Assembly (NCBI RefSeq): GCF_022163125.1
Contig: NZ_CP091881.1
Location: forward strand, 7,455,001-7,519,000
Source: Paenibacillus sp. HWE-109
GTDB lineage: Bacteria > Bacillota > Bacilli > Paenibacillales > NBRC-103111
Direction: 5' to 3'
DNA: 64,000 nucleotides
Part shown: positions 62,320 through 64,000 of the stretch, piece after piece
Numbering within the stretch: the stretch's first letter is position 1
Layout: every line of letters starts with the position of its first letter
Translations under genes and position numbers: made by a program
Notes under the pieces: generated by a model
The model's database searches: none
Seen by the model: the letters and a program-made list of their open reading frames with translations, nothing else
What the model was told of the DNA's origin: nothing

Positions 62320-63103
62320 TGTTGCCTTCCTCCTCTACCACTGCTTTTTTGGACCTTGATTTATCGTGGAGGAAGGAATTTAGTTTTTTCTTAATTAACT
62401 GAGGGTTTTCACCAGCTTGCAGGGCAAGAATGCCTTCGAGCATCAGTTCCATTTCGGAGACCATTTCTTTGCCCCGTACTTTGATTTTGTTGGCAATAGG
62501 AAGATAGATCAAGTTGGCGCTCATAACGCCGTACAAGGTTGCTGTGAAGGCAACGGCAATCGCAGGTCCCAAGCTGGACGGATCATCGAGGTTGCCGAGA
62601 ACGTGAATAAGCCCCATGACCGTTCCGATGATCCCCATAGTAGGCGCGTAGCCGCCGCCAGCTTCGAAGATTTTGGACATATTGTCAACTTGATGCTCGA
62701 TCGCATCCATTTCAAGCTCTAGGATCTGCCTGGTTAGCTCAGGATCGGTACCATCCACAACCATAAGCAAACCATCTTTCAAAAAGGGATTCTGATGCTC
62801 TTGAGCACGCTGTTCCAAAGCCAGTACACCTTCTCTGCGAGCAATCGAGGCCATATCTACCAGTTCTTCAATGGTTGCGGCTGGATCCTTTTTGGCTTCT
62901 TTGAAGGCGATGCCCAGTGCTTTAGGAATTTTGGATAAAATAGAGAGGGGGAAGCTGATAGCTACAGCTCCAAAGGTCCCGCCGAACACGATCAGCATAG
63001 CGCTTGGAATAATTAGGGAACTAATATGCCCTCCATCCCATACGTAGCCGCCAATTAAACCTACTAGACCTAATACTAATCCTAAAACCGTTGTCAAATC
63101 CAT
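62303..63103 (-). CDS. motA: Flagellar stator protein MotA
   Basis: 266 residues. ATG at 63103 is set by AGGAGTGG on the minus strand; the frame continues upstream but without sites. Four membrane helices (TTVLGLVLGLVGLIGGYVWD first; GGGYAPTMGIIGTVMGLIHV with the conserved Pro) and a cytoplasmic loop. Forms the proton-driven stator with MotB. Transcribed away from uvrB; no good sigma-D site found upstream. Confidence 0.96.
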   Translation of the reverse strand: MDLTTVLGLVLGLVGLIGGYVWDGGHISSLIIPSAMLIVFGGTFGAVAISFPLSILSKIPKALGIAFKEAKKDPAATIEELVDMASIARREGVLALEQRAQEHQNPFLKDGLLMVVDGTDPELTRQILELEMDAIEHQVDNMSKIFEAGGGYAPTMGIIGTVMGLIHVLGNLDDPSSLGPAIAVAFTATLYGVMSANLIYLPIANKIKVRGKEMVSEMELMLEGILALQAGENPQLIKKKLNSFLHDKSRSKKAVVEEEGNNGAER

Positions 63104-63394
63104 GACTTTACCACTCCTAATTAGCATAAAAAGAATAGGGATTCTACAAGCAGCCTGATAAGTTCTATGGTGTCTCATCCTGATGGCGACAGGCTTTAAC
63201 AGATATTGCTGTTTGCATCCATGATTCAAAAAGGGTATAATGGAAAAACCAGAACAAACATTCTTATGAGGAACGGCTTCAAATTCCTTCATAAATGATC
63301 GTGCAAGTTCCATAAACTTCTTTATCGGATATTACAAATGGAAAATGAATAGGATAAAAGTTCGATTTATTTCAATAAGTGTAGGTGATAAGTG

Positions 63395-64000
63395 ATGAAT
63401 GATCTTGTTGTTAGCTCTAAGAAGTTCGAGCTCGTATCTGATTTTTCTCCACAAGGCGACCAGCCTCAAGCTATTGAGGAAATCGTCAAAAGTATTCAAT
63501 CTGGAAAAAGGCACCAGACGCTGTTAGGAGCAACAGGGACAGGGAAAACATTTACAGCCGCGCAAGTAATTGCCAAGTTGAATCGCCCGACCTTGATTAT
63601 TGCCCATAACAAAACACTAGCCGCACAATTGTGCAGTGAGTTCAAAGAATTTTTCCCTCATAACGCCGTCTCCTATTTCGTCAGCTACTATGATTACTAC
63701 CAGCCAGAAGCCTACATTGCCTCCTCTGACACTTACATCGAGAAAGACTCCAGCATTAATGAAGAGATTGATAAACTTCGCCATTCTGCGACCAGTTCCC
63801 TATTCGAACGACGCGACGTTATTATTGTTGCGAGCGTCTCGTGTATTTACGGTTTGGGTTCGCCAATCGAATATGGCAATATGCTGCTTTCTTTGCGTGT
63901 AGGGATGGAGAAATCGCGTAATGAGATTCTTCATAAACTCGTAGACATTCAATATCAGAGAAATGATATGAATTTTGTCCGCGGGACGTTTCGCGTGCGG
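63395..64000 (+). CDS. uvrB: Excinuclease ABC subunit B, 3' end missing
   Basis: First 202 residues of UvrB, the damage-verifying helicase of nucleotide excision repair; the frame is open to the window end. ATG 63395 behind TAGGTGAT. Start KFELVSDFSPQGDQPQAIEE, Walker A GATGTGKTFT and the beta-hairpin YYDYYQPEAYIASSDTYIEK are all diagnostic. A LexA-type site could not be confirmed upstream. Confidence 0.97.
   Translation, partial: MNDLVVSSKKFELVSDFSPQGDQPQAIEEIVKSIQSGKRHQTLLGATGTGKTFTAAQVIAKLNRPTLIIAHNKTLAAQLCSEFKEFFPHNAVSYFVSYYDYYQPEAYIASSDTYIEKDSSINEEIDKLRHSATSSLFERRDVIIVASVSCIYGLGSPIEYGNMLLSLRVGMEKSRNEILHKLVDIQYQRNDMNFVRGTFRVR

Noticed and set aside
63251..63264. AGAACAAACATTCT as a LexA/DinR box for uvrB
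   Set aside because: Three of the ten fixed positions of CGAAC-N4-GTTCG differ, including the central G; it is also about 130 bp from the start. Too weak without binding data.
63318..63345. Sigma-D promoter for motAB on the minus strand (TCCGATAA)
   Set aside because: The -10 has one mismatch, but the sequence 16 bp upstream is TTCA, and the leader would be over 200 nt. Not convincing.

Overview
The window looks like chromosome of an endospore-forming Firmicute of the order Bacillales, most probably Paenibacillaceae (Paenibacillus-like). The reasons are the gene order degS-degU-comFA-comFC-yvyF-flgM-flgN-flgK-flgL-fliW-csrA-hag-fliD-fliS-hpf-secA-prfB-ftsE-ftsX-ctpB-minJ-uvrB, strong Shine-Dalgarno sites with frequent GTG and TTG starts, sigma-D and sigma-H type promoters, and a NAGPA-domain protein carrying a copper-amine-oxidase-type stalk domain. 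No rRNA, tRNA, CRISPR array, intact insertion sequence or prophage was found. The species cannot be named from the sequence alone.

Layout. 1-4320: the end of metK, a small coiled-coil protein and a secreted phosphodiester-glycosidase-like protein. 4416-9457: the DegS/DegU two-component pair, a small membrane protein with a glycosyltransferase-like start, and the competence genes comFA/comFC. 9577-16358: a sigma-D-like promoter and a 2212-residue secreted protein made of about 23 beta-rich repeats. 16607-31474: the late flagellar cluster (yvyF, flgM, flgN, flgK, flgL, yviE, fliW, csrA, hag, fliD, fliS, fliT-like, flaG), interrupted after hag by two Maf-type flagellin glycosyltransferases, two small related proteins, and pseB- and spsF/pseF-like sugar genes. 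31528-36570: the remaining nonulosonic (pseudaminic-type) acid genes. 36571-42792: a cold-shock gene, hpf, secA, prfB with its programmed frameshift, and a YitT membrane protein. 43275-51518: a full arginine cluster argCJBDFGH. 51568-54732 (minus strand): DUF4097, DUF1700/HAAS and VanW-family genes. 54987-60998: ftsEX, an M23 hydrolase, ctpB and a minJ-like gene. 61498-63103 (minus strand): motB and motA. From 63395: the start of uvrB.

How the genes work together. FlgM, FliW and CsrA control flagellin synthesis, and the hag leader carries a CsrA-like hairpin. The Pse enzymes should make a CMP-activated nine-carbon sugar that the Maf proteins attach to flagellin. Four sigma-D-like promoters share the same 16-bp spacer (giant repeat gene, flgM, hag, fliD), which places the giant protein in the motility regulon by inference. 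FtsEX and the adjacent M23 hydrolase form a cell-wall cleavage module beside ctpB and minJ.

Most unusual features: the giant repeat protein with its motility-type promoter; a flgM promoter whose -10 is also the left arm of the upstream terminator; two Maf genes each preceded by a small helical protein; two intergenic clusters of DnaA-box-like sites, one with three boxes exactly 11 bp apart; and a nested palindromic element after ftsX.
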